Notes: generated by a model not told the origin, from the letters alone. A stretch of 32,817 bases of DNA from Flavobacteriales bacterium (GCA_029238785.1 JAQWFN010000020.1:1-32817); one strand, 5' to 3'; numbered from the stretch's first letter, positions 6,590 through 15,679 are shown. Numbers and translations are program-made.

Positions 6590-7489
6590 CTAATTCACTA
6601 GCCAAAACACCCTCACCCTCGAAGCGAGCTCTAAACGAATAGGAAAAGCGGGCTGTTCAGATGTGTAGATCAAGCTTCCTTGTTGATTAAAGACTTGAAT
6701 CGATTTCGGAATTGCAGCTCCATTTCGAAGCCTTAAACTTTGTGTTGCATGATGGTAGTAAACGCTTTTGCTTTGGACGTGATTTAAGCTCATGTCTCCC
6801 ACGTGAACGAGGGTAATGATGGTGTCTACGCTGCAGTTGAAATCATCCACTATGCTTAAGCTCACCGGGAGGCTTTCAGCATTGAAACTATCTTCGCCAA
6901 GAACCTTGTTCCAGAAGAAGCTGTAAGGCGCTTCACCACCACTTACGTTGGTTTCAATGAGCACACTTGAACCGGTTTCGGTAAGGGTGAGGTTGAGGAG
7001 GATTTCTTCCGGACCACCAACAACTTCGCTGCTTGTTGTGCTACAACCGTTGGTGTCGAAAACGGTGTATTCATAAACCCCAGGCGACAGTCCGAAAATC
7101 GCTTGTCCACTTTCCCCATTGCTCCAAAGTACATTAGCCATGGGTACGCCCGCGGTATTAAACACCTCAATGGCTCCATCCTGAGCGCCAAAGCACGATT
7201 CGGCTTGGGGGTTACTTACGGGAAGTGGGTTTGGGGTGAATAGAATAGATAGGGTGTCAGAATTTATAATGCCCTGTTTGGTTTCGTAGATGTAGAAATA
7301 GTCACCACTTGTAGTTATAGCAAGGCTTTCTGTCTTTGCGCCGTTGTTCCAAAAGAAAAAACCGTCGCTCAAGGCGGTGGCAAATAGGGTGTCGCCCTCA
7401 CAAGCGCTGGGCTCTGCACTTAAGAGAATTTCCTGCGCACAAAGTGGCATCACCCCGAAAAAATAAATGGCAAAAAAGAAAGTCCTCAT
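6590..7489 (-). CDS. secreted SprB-like repeat protein, last gene of acylase operon
   Basis: The 299-residue protein has a signal peptide ending MPLCAQ. It carries Ig-like/SprB-type modules with the signatures CFGAQDGAIEV, VLWSNGESG, GLSPGVYEYTVFDTNGC and APYSFFWN. SprB repeats occur in T9SS-exported surface proteins including the gliding adhesin. The C-terminal 60 residues resemble a weak T9SS type A domain (SKSVYYHHATQSLRLRNG, IQVFNQQGSLIYTS), but the usual YPNP motif is absent and the end (RVRVFWLVN) is atypical, so sorting may be impaired. It begins 23 bases after the acylase stop, so it is probably cotranscribed with it. Confidence 0.75.
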   Translation of the reverse strand: MRTFFFAIYFFGVMPLCAQEILLSAEPSACEGDTLFATALSDGFFFWNNGAKTESLAITTSGDYFYIYETKQGIINSDTLSILFTPNPLPVSNPQAESCFGAQDGAIEVFNTAGVPMANVLWSNGESGQAIFGLSPGVYEYTVFDTNGCSTTSSEVVGGPEEILLNLTLTETGSSVLIETNVSGGEAPYSFFWNKVLGEDSFNAESLPVSLSIVDDFNCSVDTIITLVHVGDMSLNHVQSKSVYYHHATQSLRLRNGAAIPKSIQVFNQQGSLIYTSEQPAFPIRLELASRVRVFWLVN

Positions 7490-7512
7490 GACGCAATGTA
7501 CTTCAGAAAGAC

Positions 7513-9891
7513 CTAGGGATGAAACACCAATTCCTGGTGAAGCTTGGACTCGAAATCAAAGCTCATGTGCATGGGGCGCCAAGTGGCATTCATGTACAGT
7601 TCAACTTGGTCTTTGTAGTGGGGCGACCAGCGGTGTCCAGACTGACCACTAGGCGTTACACTCAGGGAGTTGTTTAAATCACTGAAGTCGACAATAATGC
7701 GCATTTGCGGACCAAAATGAGCTTTGTATTCCATGTCGGTATTGCCAACAAAGCCTGATTGCATGAGGGTTTCGTTACTACCTGGTGCGGGGAAAGGACC
7801 GATGTTGTAAAGGTTTTTCATTAGCGCGCCTCCTTGGGCTAATGGGTGTTCCAGCTCCAAAGTGTGGAGGTCGCCCCAGGTCCATTTATCCAAGTTCTTG
7901 CTGTGTTTCAGCACAAGTTCGTTCATGCATCGGCTATAAAGGTCGGGGAGGAGGTCGCCAAGTGTTTCCACTTCTGTTGTTGCCTGAAGGTCCCACACGG
8001 GGTGCTGCGGATCTTGAATGAGTTCAGGAATGGCACGCTTCATCCAGTGAGATCGTATGAATGCATCGAAATCTACTGGGTTCATTTTTTCTGAAAACAC
8101 GGTGTCGATCAAACTAAAGAGCACATGGTTGTAGATACTTACTGAAATTTCTTCTCTGTTGTAATCGCCCAAATTCCCAAGGTATTTCATGCCAAGTTGT
8201 TCGAGTGTAGTGTAGTCTTTATTTGCTTCGCGAAGCAAAACTTCAAACTGCTTAGCATTCTCTTTATCGGTTTCACTGTGGAGGTCGAAAAGCAATGATT
8301 TCATGCCATCCACATCCCAACGCTTTTGTTCTCCGAAAAGGAACTTCAATCGTTCTGCGCGGGTTTCGGGAAGGTAGTAACCGGGGTAAAGCTCTCCGTT
8401 GGTCATCATCGACTGACTATTGGCAGAATAAATTACCCCACTTGGCGGATTGATCTGCTGCGGGTTAAGGTTAAAGGGAAGTGCGTTTATGGGATCGTTG
8501 GAAGAAAATCGTCCATCCAAAATGGCCTTCGTTTCCACTTCATCATTCCACTCCAACAGTCGGGCACAAGCCCACCAAGCGATGTTGTCTTCGCGATCGG
8601 CGTAAACGATATTGAGTCCCGGACCATGAATGTTGCTCACGGCGGTTTCAAAGGCGATTAAGCTTTGTGCGTGACTCATGTTGCGGAAAGCCTCAATGAG
8701 TTGGTTTTCGCCTTTCAGATAGTCCCAACGCATGGACACGTCCTCTCTTTGCTTGAGGAGCGGGAAGACGCTATGCACAAGCGGACCATGATGTGTTTCT
8801 TTGATGGTGATGGTGGTGTCTGGAGCATCTTTGATGATGATGCTTCGTTCACGTGTTCGAGCGGCATAAATCGTGCTGTCGTAATTGTAATGGGTATCGT
8901 CAACAAAATCTTCAGCGTAGAATTCCATGTCGTCATTTTCAAACATGGTGAGCCCCCAAGAGCAGAAGTCGTTATGTCCCACCAAAGCATAAGGGATGCC
9001 CGGTAAGTAATTGCCATAGAATTCCATTCCTGGGTAAGCGAGGTGGGCTTCGTACCAAACTTGAGGAACACGATAGCCAATGTGGGTGTCGTTACACATT
9101 AAGGCGTTTCCAGTTGTTGTGCGTGAGCTATTCAGCGCCCAGGCATTCGAACCTTCGAAGGCCCCAACGGGAAACAGGTCGATAACATCAATAAAACCAA
9201 GCAAAGAGTCTTTGGCTTGATCCATAGGAAAAGAAGGGATGTGGTGATCGTTTTCAGTAGGGTGAAGAAAGAGCTGTTTGATCCAATCTTCCCCATGCTT
9301 GTCGCGCAAGTTACTCAACATGGGATCGGTTTTCTGCGCCATTCCCAATCCCCAAGCCATATATCCGGCAATGGAGTACATGTCGGCCACCCTAAAGGTA
9401 TCCGGCTCGTAGCCTAGAAGTTTAAATTCGAAGGCTGTTTTGCCTTCATCAATAAACTGGTTCACCCCTTGGAGGTAGGCAAAAACTTCAGCTTTAATTT
9501 CTGGAGGGGCCGTGCTTAAGAATTGTTGTTCTGAGGCTAGGGCAGCGCTTTGAATACCAACCGTTGCGAAGAGAAGATCGGCGTCAATTGCGGCTTTACC
9601 GAAGATCTCACAAAGCCGACCATTAGCCACTCTGCGCATTAAATCCATTTGAAACAATCGTTCGCTTGCTGCAATGTAACCAAAGCTTCTGTAGGCATCT
9701 TCAGCTGTTTGCGCTTTGATGTGTGGAACACCAAAGTCGTCGAATTGCACCTTAACCGCTTCGTTCAGCCCTGTAATTTGAATTTCCCCTTCATAATTTG
9801 GAGTGAACGAGCTCCAGTACAAAAAGATGCCAATGATAGCAATGAAAATCAGCGTAAATAGAGCAATACTCAAACGTTTTAACCACTTCAT
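7513..9891 (-). CDS. membrane-anchored penicillin acylase family (Ntn) amidohydrolase
   Basis: The 792-residue protein belongs to the S45 N-terminal-nucleophile hydrolases. A single transmembrane segment spans residues 8-26. The alpha-chain region holds FGVPHIKAQTAEDAYRSFGY, ASERLFQMDLMRR and NGRL, all family landmarks. Autoprocessing should occur before Ser248 in G247-S-N-A-W, freeing the catalytic serine. Downstream landmarks include YEAHLAYPGMEFYG, GHNDFCSWGLT and SGQSGHRWSPHYKDQ. Family members cleave amide bonds in beta-lactams, acyl-homoserine lactones or lipopeptides; the substrate cannot be read from sequence. The N-terminal helix implies anchoring in the inner membrane facing the periplasm. 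It starts nine bases after the FG-GAP gene and precedes the SprB-like gene by 23. Confidence 0.92.
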   Translation of the reverse strand: MKWLKRLSIALFTLIFIAIIGIFLYWSSFTPNYEGEIQITGLNEAVKVQFDDFGVPHIKAQTAEDAYRSFGYIAASERLFQMDLMRRVANGRLCEIFGKAAIDADLLFATVGIQSAALASEQQFLSTAPPEIKAEVFAYLQGVNQFIDEGKTAFEFKLLGYEPDTFRVADMYSIAGYMAWGLGMAQKTDPMLSNLRDKHGEDWIKQLFLHPTENDHHIPSFPMDQAKDSLLGFIDVIDLFPVGAFEGSNAWALNSSRTTTGNALMCNDTHIGYRVPQVWYEAHLAYPGMEFYGNYLPGIPYALVGHNDFCSWGLTMFENDDMEFYAEDFVDDTHYNYDSTIYAARTRERSIIIKDAPDTTITIKETHHGPLVHSVFPLLKQREDVSMRWDYLKGENQLIEAFRNMSHAQSLIAFETAVSNIHGPGLNIVYADREDNIAWWACARLLEWNDEVETKAILDGRFSSNDPINALPFNLNPQQINPPSGVIYSANSQSMMTNGELYPGYYLPETRAERLKFLFGEQKRWDVDGMKSLLFDLHSETDKENAKQFEVLLREANKDYTTLEQLGMKYLGNLGDYNREEISVSIYNHVLFSLIDTVFSEKMNPVDFDAFIRSHWMKRAIPELIQDPQHPVWDLQATTEVETLGDLLPDLYSRCMNELVLKHSKNLDKWTWGDLHTLELEHPLAQGGALMKNLYNIGPFPAPGSNETLMQSGFVGNTDMEYKAHFGPQMRIIVDFSDLNNSLSVTPSGQSGHRWSPHYKDQVELYMNATWRPMHMSFDFESKLHQELVFHP
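8222..8239. repeat. 18-base perfect palindrome inside acylase gene
   Basis: TTTGCTTCGCGAAGCAAA is a perfect palindrome within the acylase coding region. Its core GCTTCGCGAAGC recurs at 20470-20481 and 27244-27255. Confidence 0.8.
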
Positions 9892-9900
9892 ATTTTTACC

Positions 9901-12459
9901 TTAACGTTCAAGCACAAAGCGCATTTGTTGAACGGTTTCTCCGTAAAGGTAAAGGATATAAGTGCCCTGACTCAAGTTATCGACATCAATACGTGTTGTT
10001 TCTGCGCTTAGCTTGCCATGTTGCAGTGATTGACCGAGGTAGTTGAAAATACTGTAGCTCTTAAAATTCAATGCATTAGAGATGAAAAACGCCTCATCAG
10101 CAGGGTTTGGGTAGAGCTTGATTGGTGAAGAATTATTTTCTTCATTCCCTTCAATATTGATGATGAGGTTAAGGGTGATGCTTTCTTGAATAGCACAATC
10201 GTTGGCATCGACTATGGTGGCGATATAGAGTCCTGGTTCTAGATCATTGATGAGGTTTCCGCTAGCCCCGTTCGACCAGTAGACTTCGTAGGGTGGAGTT
10301 CCACCGGAGAGTTCGAGCTCTATGCTCCCAAGTTCTTGTTCCGTTGCATCGTTGATAATGGCGTTGCTTTGAATGGGTGTGGGTTCTTCAAGTATAAAAA
10401 CCTCTTCTAAGACACATCCATTTTGGTCGGTAACGCTGAATGGGTAGTCTCCTGCGCCCAGGTTCAGGAAGTTCTCATCAAAGGTGTCGATTTCCAAGCT
10501 CCCAGAACCACCAGAAGGGTAGATGAGCACAATGCCGTCATTTTCACCTGCACAAGAAACAGGGAAGGAAATAAGGGTATAGCTCATGCTATCCGGAGCT
10601 GTTAATTCGAAAGAGATACTTCGATAACAACCAAGGCTATCGTGAAGTTCTACCCAGTATTGACCGTCGCTTAATTCATTAACAAACAATACGTTAGAGT
10701 TGTTGAACCAAAGTACTTGTTCAACGTTGTTTGAAAGGCCATTAAGACTTGCTTCGCCTTCATTCGTATTGAAGCAGGGCGGGTTTGTAGTACTCAGTTC
10801 TCCTTGCAATTCATCGTGAATGATGAAGCTATGTTCTTGAGAAGTGACGCTCAATCCGAACTCGTTCGTCAATAAAACTTGATAGGTATTTGAATTGGTG
10901 ATGTAACGCGCGTTGCCTTGAAAGCCATCGTTCCAGCTGGCCCATCCATCGCCAATCACTTCTACAAAAATGCTGTCGCCAAAACAGGCTTCTACTTGCT
11001 GAAATTGCAGTTCACAGAGGAGTGTGCTTCCTTCAACAAGCGTGTTGTATGACAAGCTTTCTAAGTTGTAAAAGGTGTCGGTATGACCGCTTGGCCAGAG
11101 AACTGAAAGGCTATCGAGGTTATTTCCAGCGGGAATAGGGATGAGGATGTCTTGACTGTCTTGGCCAAGGTAATTGCCTCCGCTTTTGGTATAAAAATCA
11201 TAAGTATTATCGCCCACATAGGCGCTCACCCAAGCCCCAATTCCTTCAAGATTAGATACTACACCTTCGAGATGAATGGTACACGACCCGTTGTTTCCGA
11301 AAGCGGTATTTCTCCAGAGCACGGTATTGTTGGGAGCATGGTTATTGCAAACGATGTCGATAAAGCCGTCTTTATTAAAATCGGCAATGGCCGGTGAAAA
11401 TCCAGGGAATTGGTTTTGATTTCCTGGGAAGGGATTGTCTGGATAAAAGTTGTTCCCCAGGCTATTTTTGAAGAAAAAGTTTTGATTGTTGTTCGTGTTT
11501 TGAGTTGTCAGTACATAGAGGTCGTCATAACCATTATTGTCGTAATCCATCCATACAGCTCCCCAGCAAAGAACGCCCACATCGAGATCGAATTCTTCAG
11601 TAACATCACTAAAGGTGTCGCCGTCGTTTCTATGCAAGACATTACCGAGTTGATCATTGGTCACATAAATATCAAGATCACCATCTCGATCGTAATCGCT
11701 AATTGAATTACTCATGGCGTCCATAACGTAGTCGAGGTTCATTTCTTCGCTGACATCGCTAAAGGTACCATCGCCGTTATTGATGTAAATGACATTGGTG
11801 GGTTCTTTGTCATTGATGAGGAAAAGGTCTGGCCAAGAATCTCGGTTAATATCGGTAAACACCGCCTGAAAGCTGGGCATTTGTCCGTTATCAACTCCTG
11901 CGGCTACGGCTACTTCGGTGAATGTTCCATCGCCGTTGTTGTGCATGAGCCAGTTGTGCGGACCAACATTCCAGTTGTAGTTAGCGATGTAGCAATCGAG
12001 AAATCCATCTTTGTCGTAATCCCCCCAACAAGCACCATAGGAGTGGGGAGCAGTAACAACGGGCATTCCTGCCTCTGCACTCACATTTACAAAACCTTCA
12101 GGATCTTTTCTAAAGAGTATAGGGTTGGCTGCTCTTCTAGTGACAAGGAGGTCTGCATCGCCATCGTTATCGTAGTCGGCATAAGTAGCTGTTTTAGGAT
12201 CGCTCCATTGCATTGGGATGAGTTCATCACTGATAAAAGTTCCTGCAATGTTTTCAAAACGAACAATACCTACACCATTAACACAATAAGTCAGGTCTGG
12301 CCATGAATCGCCATTATAGTCGTAAAAACTAACTCCAGAACCAAGAACAGGCGCACTATTGACAACGTTCAGGTTTTGCTGAGAAGCTACATTAACGAAG
12401 CTTTGAGCAAAATATGAGCTACTGCACAACAGGCCTGCGAAAAACAGGCAAAATTTCAT
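9901..12459 (-). CDS. FG-GAP/ASPIC-type secreted protein with SprB repeats and T9SS domain
   Basis: The 852-residue protein has a signal peptide ending SSYFAQ. At least seven FG-GAP/VCBS calcium-loop repeats follow (DYNGDSWPDL, DYDNDGDADLLV, DYDKDGFLDCYI, DINRDSWPDLFL, DYDRDGDLDIYV, DYDNNGYDDLYV, DFNKDGFIDIVC). Next is an ASPIC/UnbV-like domain at about 385-480 (HLEGVVSNLEGIGAWV...SVLWPSGHTD). SprB-like repeats occupy about 555-765, and a type A T9SS sorting domain ends it (IKLYPNPADEAF...LSQGTYILYLYG). It is predicted to be a calcium-stabilised beta-propeller displayed on the cell surface, perhaps for adhesion or ligand capture. It is the first gene of the three-gene minus-strand operon. No clear promoter was found in the 202 bases upstream. 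Confidence 0.9.
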   Translation of the reverse strand: MKFCLFFAGLLCSSSYFAQSFVNVASQQNLNVVNSAPVLGSGVSFYDYNGDSWPDLTYCVNGVGIVRFENIAGTFISDELIPMQWSDPKTATYADYDNDGDADLLVTRRAANPILFRKDPEGFVNVSAEAGMPVVTAPHSYGACWGDYDKDGFLDCYIANYNWNVGPHNWLMHNNGDGTFTEVAVAAGVDNGQMPSFQAVFTDINRDSWPDLFLINDKEPTNVIYINNGDGTFSDVSEEMNLDYVMDAMSNSISDYDRDGDLDIYVTNDQLGNVLHRNDGDTFSDVTEEFDLDVGVLCWGAVWMDYDNNGYDDLYVLTTQNTNNNQNFFFKNSLGNNFYPDNPFPGNQNQFPGFSPAIADFNKDGFIDIVCNNHAPNNTVLWRNTAFGNNGSCTIHLEGVVSNLEGIGAWVSAYVGDNTYDFYTKSGGNYLGQDSQDILIPIPAGNNLDSLSVLWPSGHTDTFYNLESLSYNTLVEGSTLLCELQFQQVEACFGDSIFVEVIGDGWASWNDGFQGNARYITNSNTYQVLLTNEFGLSVTSQEHSFIIHDELQGELSTTNPPCFNTNEGEASLNGLSNNVEQVLWFNNSNVLFVNELSDGQYWVELHDSLGCYRSISFELTAPDSMSYTLISFPVSCAGENDGIVLIYPSGGSGSLEIDTFDENFLNLGAGDYPFSVTDQNGCVLEEVFILEEPTPIQSNAIINDATEQELGSIELELSGGTPPYEVYWSNGASGNLINDLEPGLYIATIVDANDCAIQESITLNLIINIEGNEENNSSPIKLYPNPADEAFFISNALNFKSYSIFNYLGQSLQHGKLSAETTRIDVDNLSQGTYILYLYGETVQQMRFVLER

Positions 12460-12661
12460 AATCAGTATAGTTAAGGTAGCTGAGCCTCCAATAATGAACG
12501 CTTAGCTTAAAATGAATTTAGGTAAAAATCCAATTCAAACAACACTTAGCTTACTGAGTTTTAGTTCCCTAGGTTTATCAAGGGTTTTGCTGATTTTTTA
12601 AGCCTTTGCTGTACTACTTTGATTAGAAATGGAAGATTTAATTATGTTAAAAAACACCCTC

Positions 12662-13543
12662 TTAGGCCACTTTTTCGCCTCTTGCTGCTTCTAATATGAG
12701 GTACCAGTCTTGTTCACTGAGCACAAATTCGCCGCGATGAATGTAACGTTGAATACGCCCGATATTAGCTGTACCCGTAACCGGCGTAATTTTGCAAGGA
12801 TGAGTTCTTAACCAAGCGAAAAGGAGCTGGTCGTGGTCTGCTTGGTACTTTTCGGCCAATTTATCCAATACTTTGATGATGCGTTTGCACTGGTCGTCTG
12901 GCCTTGGTGAGAAAATGCTTCCTCCGCCTAGCGGACTCCAAGAGGTGAGCGCTATGTTTTCTAGTTGACAAAAAGCAGGAATTGCTGATTCAAACAATTG
13001 CCAATTCATTGCAGAAATTTCTAATTGAAGCACATCAATTGGGAAGAGGCGGTGAATCAATTGGGTTTGATCGTAGGTGAAGTTTGAAAGCCCTACTTGT
13101 TTCACTTTACCGCTGGCCACAAGGTGTTCAAATGCCGCCGCAATTTCGTGCGGATTCATCAAGTAATCTGGTCGGTGCAGTAAAAAAGAATTGATTCGCT
13201 CAACACCTAAAGTTTTGAGCGAATTTTCAGCAGAAGCAATGATATGTGAACTGCTGAGGTCGTAATGTTTCACAAAGTGAGTAGGTCTGGATTCAGCCAC
13301 ATAACGAATACCACATTTTGTGGTAATTTCAATGTCGTTTTGGTACTTCTGATCGCTCTTAATAAGTTCACCAAACCAGGCTTCCGTGGTATAACCTCCA
13401 TAAATATCCGCATGGTCGAAGTGCTTCAATCCTAAATCCAAACAACCATCAACAAAGTGCTTCAAATCTTTTAGGGATAGGTCTCTGCCCCAATTTCCGA
13501 GGCGCATGCTTCCGATAATAAAAGGAGGGTATTTTGCTTTCAT
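12662..13543 (-). CDS. aldo/keto reductase, YdhF-like
   Basis: The 293-residue TIM-barrel oxidoreductase uses NADPH to reduce carbonyl compounds. The catalytic tetrad is visible: Asp43 and Tyr48 in FDHADIYGGY, Lys76 in ITTKCG, and His123 in LLHRPD. Cofactor-binding segments are LTSWSPLGGG and the C-terminal ITPVTGTANIGRI. The opening IIGSMRLGNWG and overall length match the YdhF-type branch. Physiological substrate is unknown. The start ATG overlaps the TGA of a 19-codon frame (13540-13599), and the RMD1-like gene ends 80 bases upstream in the same direction, so an operon is likely. Confidence 0.92.
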   Translation of the reverse strand: MKAKYPPFIIGSMRLGNWGRDLSLKDLKHFVDGCLDLGLKHFDHADIYGGYTTEAWFGELIKSDQKYQNDIEITTKCGIRYVAESRPTHFVKHYDLSSSHIIASAENSLKTLGVERINSFLLHRPDYLMNPHEIAAAFEHLVASGKVKQVGLSNFTYDQTQLIHRLFPIDVLQLEISAMNWQLFESAIPAFCQLENIALTSWSPLGGGSIFSPRPDDQCKRIIKVLDKLAEKYQADHDQLLFAWLRTHPCKITPVTGTANIGRIQRYIHRGEFVLSEQDWYLILEAARGEKVA

Positions 13544-13599
13544 GTGCTTTTGCTGTGCGATTTCAAGTCAATGATCAAGGCGCTTACAAGATCTTCCAT
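13540..13599 (-). other. possible 19-codon coupling ORF before aldo/keto reductase
   Basis: A short frame (MEDLVSALIIDLKSHSKST) starts at an ATG and ends in TGA overlapping the reductase start as ATGA. It follows the RMD1-like stop codon in the same frame. This could be a translation-coupling peptide or chance. No similarity is recognised. Confidence 0.2.
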
Positions 13600-13623
13600 C
13601 TTAATTTTCACTCCGACATCATT

Positions 13624-14403
13624 TTAAAAAAAGAATTTATGAATGAAGAGGTCCATTACTTCAATCAAAATGAGGATGATGATGATCCATTCCAGAAGGG
13701 TTGATCTTGCGTGCTGATTGAAATCGTTAAACACCTCTAGGTTATCTTTAACAATGTTCAAGTTTTCTTCAACCGCGCGGTACCTGAGTTGAATGTCGAG
13801 CTCTCGGTTGAGATCGGCATCGAGCTGATTCAGTCGCACATCGTTCCAAACACTTCTCGGGCTGTGGAAGATGTAGAGGTTTTCTAGAATGGCATTTTTG
13901 ATGTTCAAGGTGGTACCGATGTACTTCATCAAATCTTTGTTTTTTAATGAAATCTTACCGGTTCTCGCCATGTGGTTGGTATGCTCTTTTGTTCCTGAGA
14001 GCAACTCGTCGCTCAAGCCTTGATAGTAGGCGATGGCTGCACTTTGAGCAAGGTTGAAGAGGATGATTTTAATCACGGGTAGTGTACTCGAAGTAATTCG
14101 AATTTTATTGAAACTCACGAGGTCCATTTGATCAGGATCAATTTCAACATCGTAATATTCAAAGGTTTCAGCAATGGTCTCTAAATTCATGCTGTGGCGC
14201 ACATCCCCAAGGAAGTTTTGGGCCGATTCGTGCGAGACGTTGAAAAAACTAATCACCCCAAAATCAAACAGAAAAGCATAGCCGTCGTCGATTTTTAGTA
14301 GTACTTCGGTCTTCTCTTCCTCCACAATAAATGCTTTGGATTGTATTGCGATCTCGCCAATAGGCAAGCGGCTACCAATATGATGGGCAAAAGCTGTAAA
14401 CAT
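13624..14403 (-). CDS. RMD1/DUF155 (YagE) family membrane protein
   Basis: The 259-residue protein matches the RMD1/DUF155 family: DDGYAFLFDFGVISFFNVS, a Q-rich helical centre (FNLAQSAAIAYYQG), then IGTTLNIKNAILENLYIFHSPRSVWND, L..L...L..EL.I..RY...EENLNIVKDNLEVF, and a C-terminal transmembrane helix LEWIIIILILIEVMDLF. The coiled segment before the helix suggests self-association at the inner membrane with the bulk in the cytosol. Eukaryotic relatives (RMND1 and yeast Rmd1) are linked to mitochondrial translation and meiotic division; the bacterial role is not established. It is divergent from clpS and precedes the aldo/keto reductase. Confidence 0.88.
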   Translation of the reverse strand: MFTAFAHHIGSRLPIGEIAIQSKAFIVEEEKTEVLLKIDDGYAFLFDFGVISFFNVSHESAQNFLGDVRHSMNLETIAETFEYYDVEIDPDQMDLVSFNKIRITSSTLPVIKIILFNLAQSAAIAYYQGLSDELLSGTKEHTNHMARTGKISLKNKDLMKYIGTTLNIKNAILENLYIFHSPRSVWNDVRLNQLDADLNRELDIQLRYRAVEENLNIVKDNLEVFNDFNQHARSTLLEWIIIILILIEVMDLFIHKFFF

Positions 14404-14489
14404 GTACTGAGCTCTAGGCTGGTTAAATGAATGTGTAAATATACGTTAGCTTAATGTTGCTTAAACAAAGAAAACTTGACTTCATTCAT

Positions 14490-14497
14490 TAACTTTG
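14490..14497 (+). promoter_or_regulatory. clpS -7 box
   Basis: TAACTTTG matches the TAnnTTTG consensus and ends 18 bases before the clpS ATG, the same distance as in the satD promoter. No convincing -33 TTTG lies at the expected spacing. Confidence 0.5.
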
Positions 14498-14514
14498 TAA
14501 CAAGGAATGAAGAT

Positions 14515-14802
14515 ATGATAGATTGGTTAAATACACAGACGGAAGAAGAGGTAGCAGTTGATGTGCTTGTGGAATCTGTTGAAGAGCACAAACTGATCAT
14601 TTTTAACGATGAAGTAAATACCTTCGATTTTGTAATTGATAGCTTGATCTCAGTTTGCGGACACGACCCGCTTCAAGCCGAACAATGCACCTTGATTATC
14701 CATTTCAAAGGGAAGTGCGATGTGAAATCGGGTGAATATGATAAACTAGAACCCATGTGTACCGCCTTGCTCGATCGGGGTCTTACCGCTGAAATTCAAT
14801 AA
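14515..14802 (+). CDS. clpS: ClpS, ATP-dependent Clp protease adaptor
   Basis: The 95-residue adaptor delivers N-degron substrates to the ClpA/ClpC-ClpP protease and changes Clp substrate choice. The ClpS core is clear: LIIFNDEVNTFDFVIDSLISVCGHDPLQAEQCTLIIHFKGKC, then LLDRGLTAEI. The NDEVNTF segment and the Asp/His pocket positions are retained. I choose the ATG at 14515, preceded by AAGGAA and a -7 box at 14490-14497. An in-frame TTG at 14476 would place the promoter inside the gene. The next gene begins one base after the stop, so clpS and the M48 protease form an operon, which suggests a protein quality-control unit. Confidence 0.93.
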   Translation: MIDWLNTQTEEEVAVDVLVESVEEHKLIIFNDEVNTFDFVIDSLISVCGHDPLQAEQCTLIIHFKGKCDVKSGEYDKLEPMCTALLDRGLTAEIQ

Positions 14803-14803
14803 G

Positions 14804-15613
14804 ATGAAAACGATTAAAGTACTTGGCCTTCTCATGATGGTGGGCATTTTTATTGCTTGCGCGAAGATTCCAATCACGGGCAGACGAGCAGTAAAACTCT
14901 TGCCAGAATCTCAAATGATTGGGATGTCAATAACGGCCTACGATGATTTTCTCAAGCAAGCTCAAGTGATGCCAGATAGCGATCCAAGAGCGCAAATGGT
15001 GAAACGACTAGGAAACAACATTCAAGCGGCTTGCGAATCGTACTTGGCATTGAAAGGACAAATGAAGTGGATTGAAGGCTTTGTTTGGGAATTTAATTTG
15101 GTTGACGACCCTACAGTTAACGCGTGGTGCATGCCAGGAGGAAAAGTAGTAGTGTACACAGGGATTTTAGACGTGGCTCAAGACGAAGCAGGTTTGGCAG
15201 TAGTCATGGGACATGAAGTAGCGCACGCCGTTGCTCGCCACGGTAATGAACGCATGAGCAACCAATTGGTCATTCAAGCAGGAGGAGTAGCACTCGCTGT
15301 GCTCATGAGTGAGCGTCCGGCAGAAACTCAAGAAATGTTCATGAACGCTTATGGTATTGGTTCAGGATTAGGAGCGCTAAAGTTCTCTCGCCAACACGAA
15401 TCAGAAGCAGACCACATGGGATTGATCTTCTCTTCAATGGCCGGTTACGATCCAAGAAAAGCGCCAAAATTTTGGGAACGTATGAGTGCTGGTGGCGGAC
15501 AACAACCCCCAGAATTTTTGAGCACGCACCCTTCGCATGAAACCCGTGTTCAAGATTTAAATGCCTTGATGGAAGATGCCTTGGTGTACTACAACGCATC
15601 AGTAAAGCATTAA
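14804..15613 (+). CDS. M48 family zinc metalloprotease lipoprotein
   Basis: The 269-residue protein has a lipoprotein signal ending FIAC, with lipidation at Cys19. It is an M48 (Oma1/LoiP-like) peptidase. Zinc ligands are H137 and H141 in H-E-V-A-H with catalytic E138, and E199 in the downstream E-S-E-A-D element. The segments ITGRRAVKLLP and NAWCMPGGKVVVYTGIL are typical of the LoiP/YcaL-type branch. It probably works in the periplasm on misfolded envelope proteins. It follows clpS by one base, so cytosolic and envelope proteolysis genes are linked. The C-terminus has the usual LSTHPSHETRVQDL motif and no membrane helix. Confidence 0.93.
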   Translation: MKTIKVLGLLMMVGIFIACAKIPITGRRAVKLLPESQMIGMSITAYDDFLKQAQVMPDSDPRAQMVKRLGNNIQAACESYLALKGQMKWIEGFVWEFNLVDDPTVNAWCMPGGKVVVYTGILDVAQDEAGLAVVMGHEVAHAVARHGNERMSNQLVIQAGGVALAVLMSERPAETQEMFMNAYGIGSGLGALKFSRQHESEADHMGLIFSSMAGYDPRKAPKFWERMSAGGGQQPPEFLSTHPSHETRVQDLNALMEDALVYYNASVKH

Positions 15614-15679
15614 ACTCATTCCCTCTTTGAGGCCCCTTATTCCGAAGAATTTACACCCTGTGCTTTTCTCAAGTATTAA

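Noticed and set aside
6374-6601. 75-codon plus-strand frame
   Set aside because: It is read almost wholly through the GC-rich repeat block, and its Leu/Arg/Ser-rich product reflects repeat modules rather than a protein.
8326-9006. Plus-strand frames of 111 and 113 codons opposite the acylase gene
   Set aside because: They are antisense to a well-supported enzyme gene and have no protein-like features.
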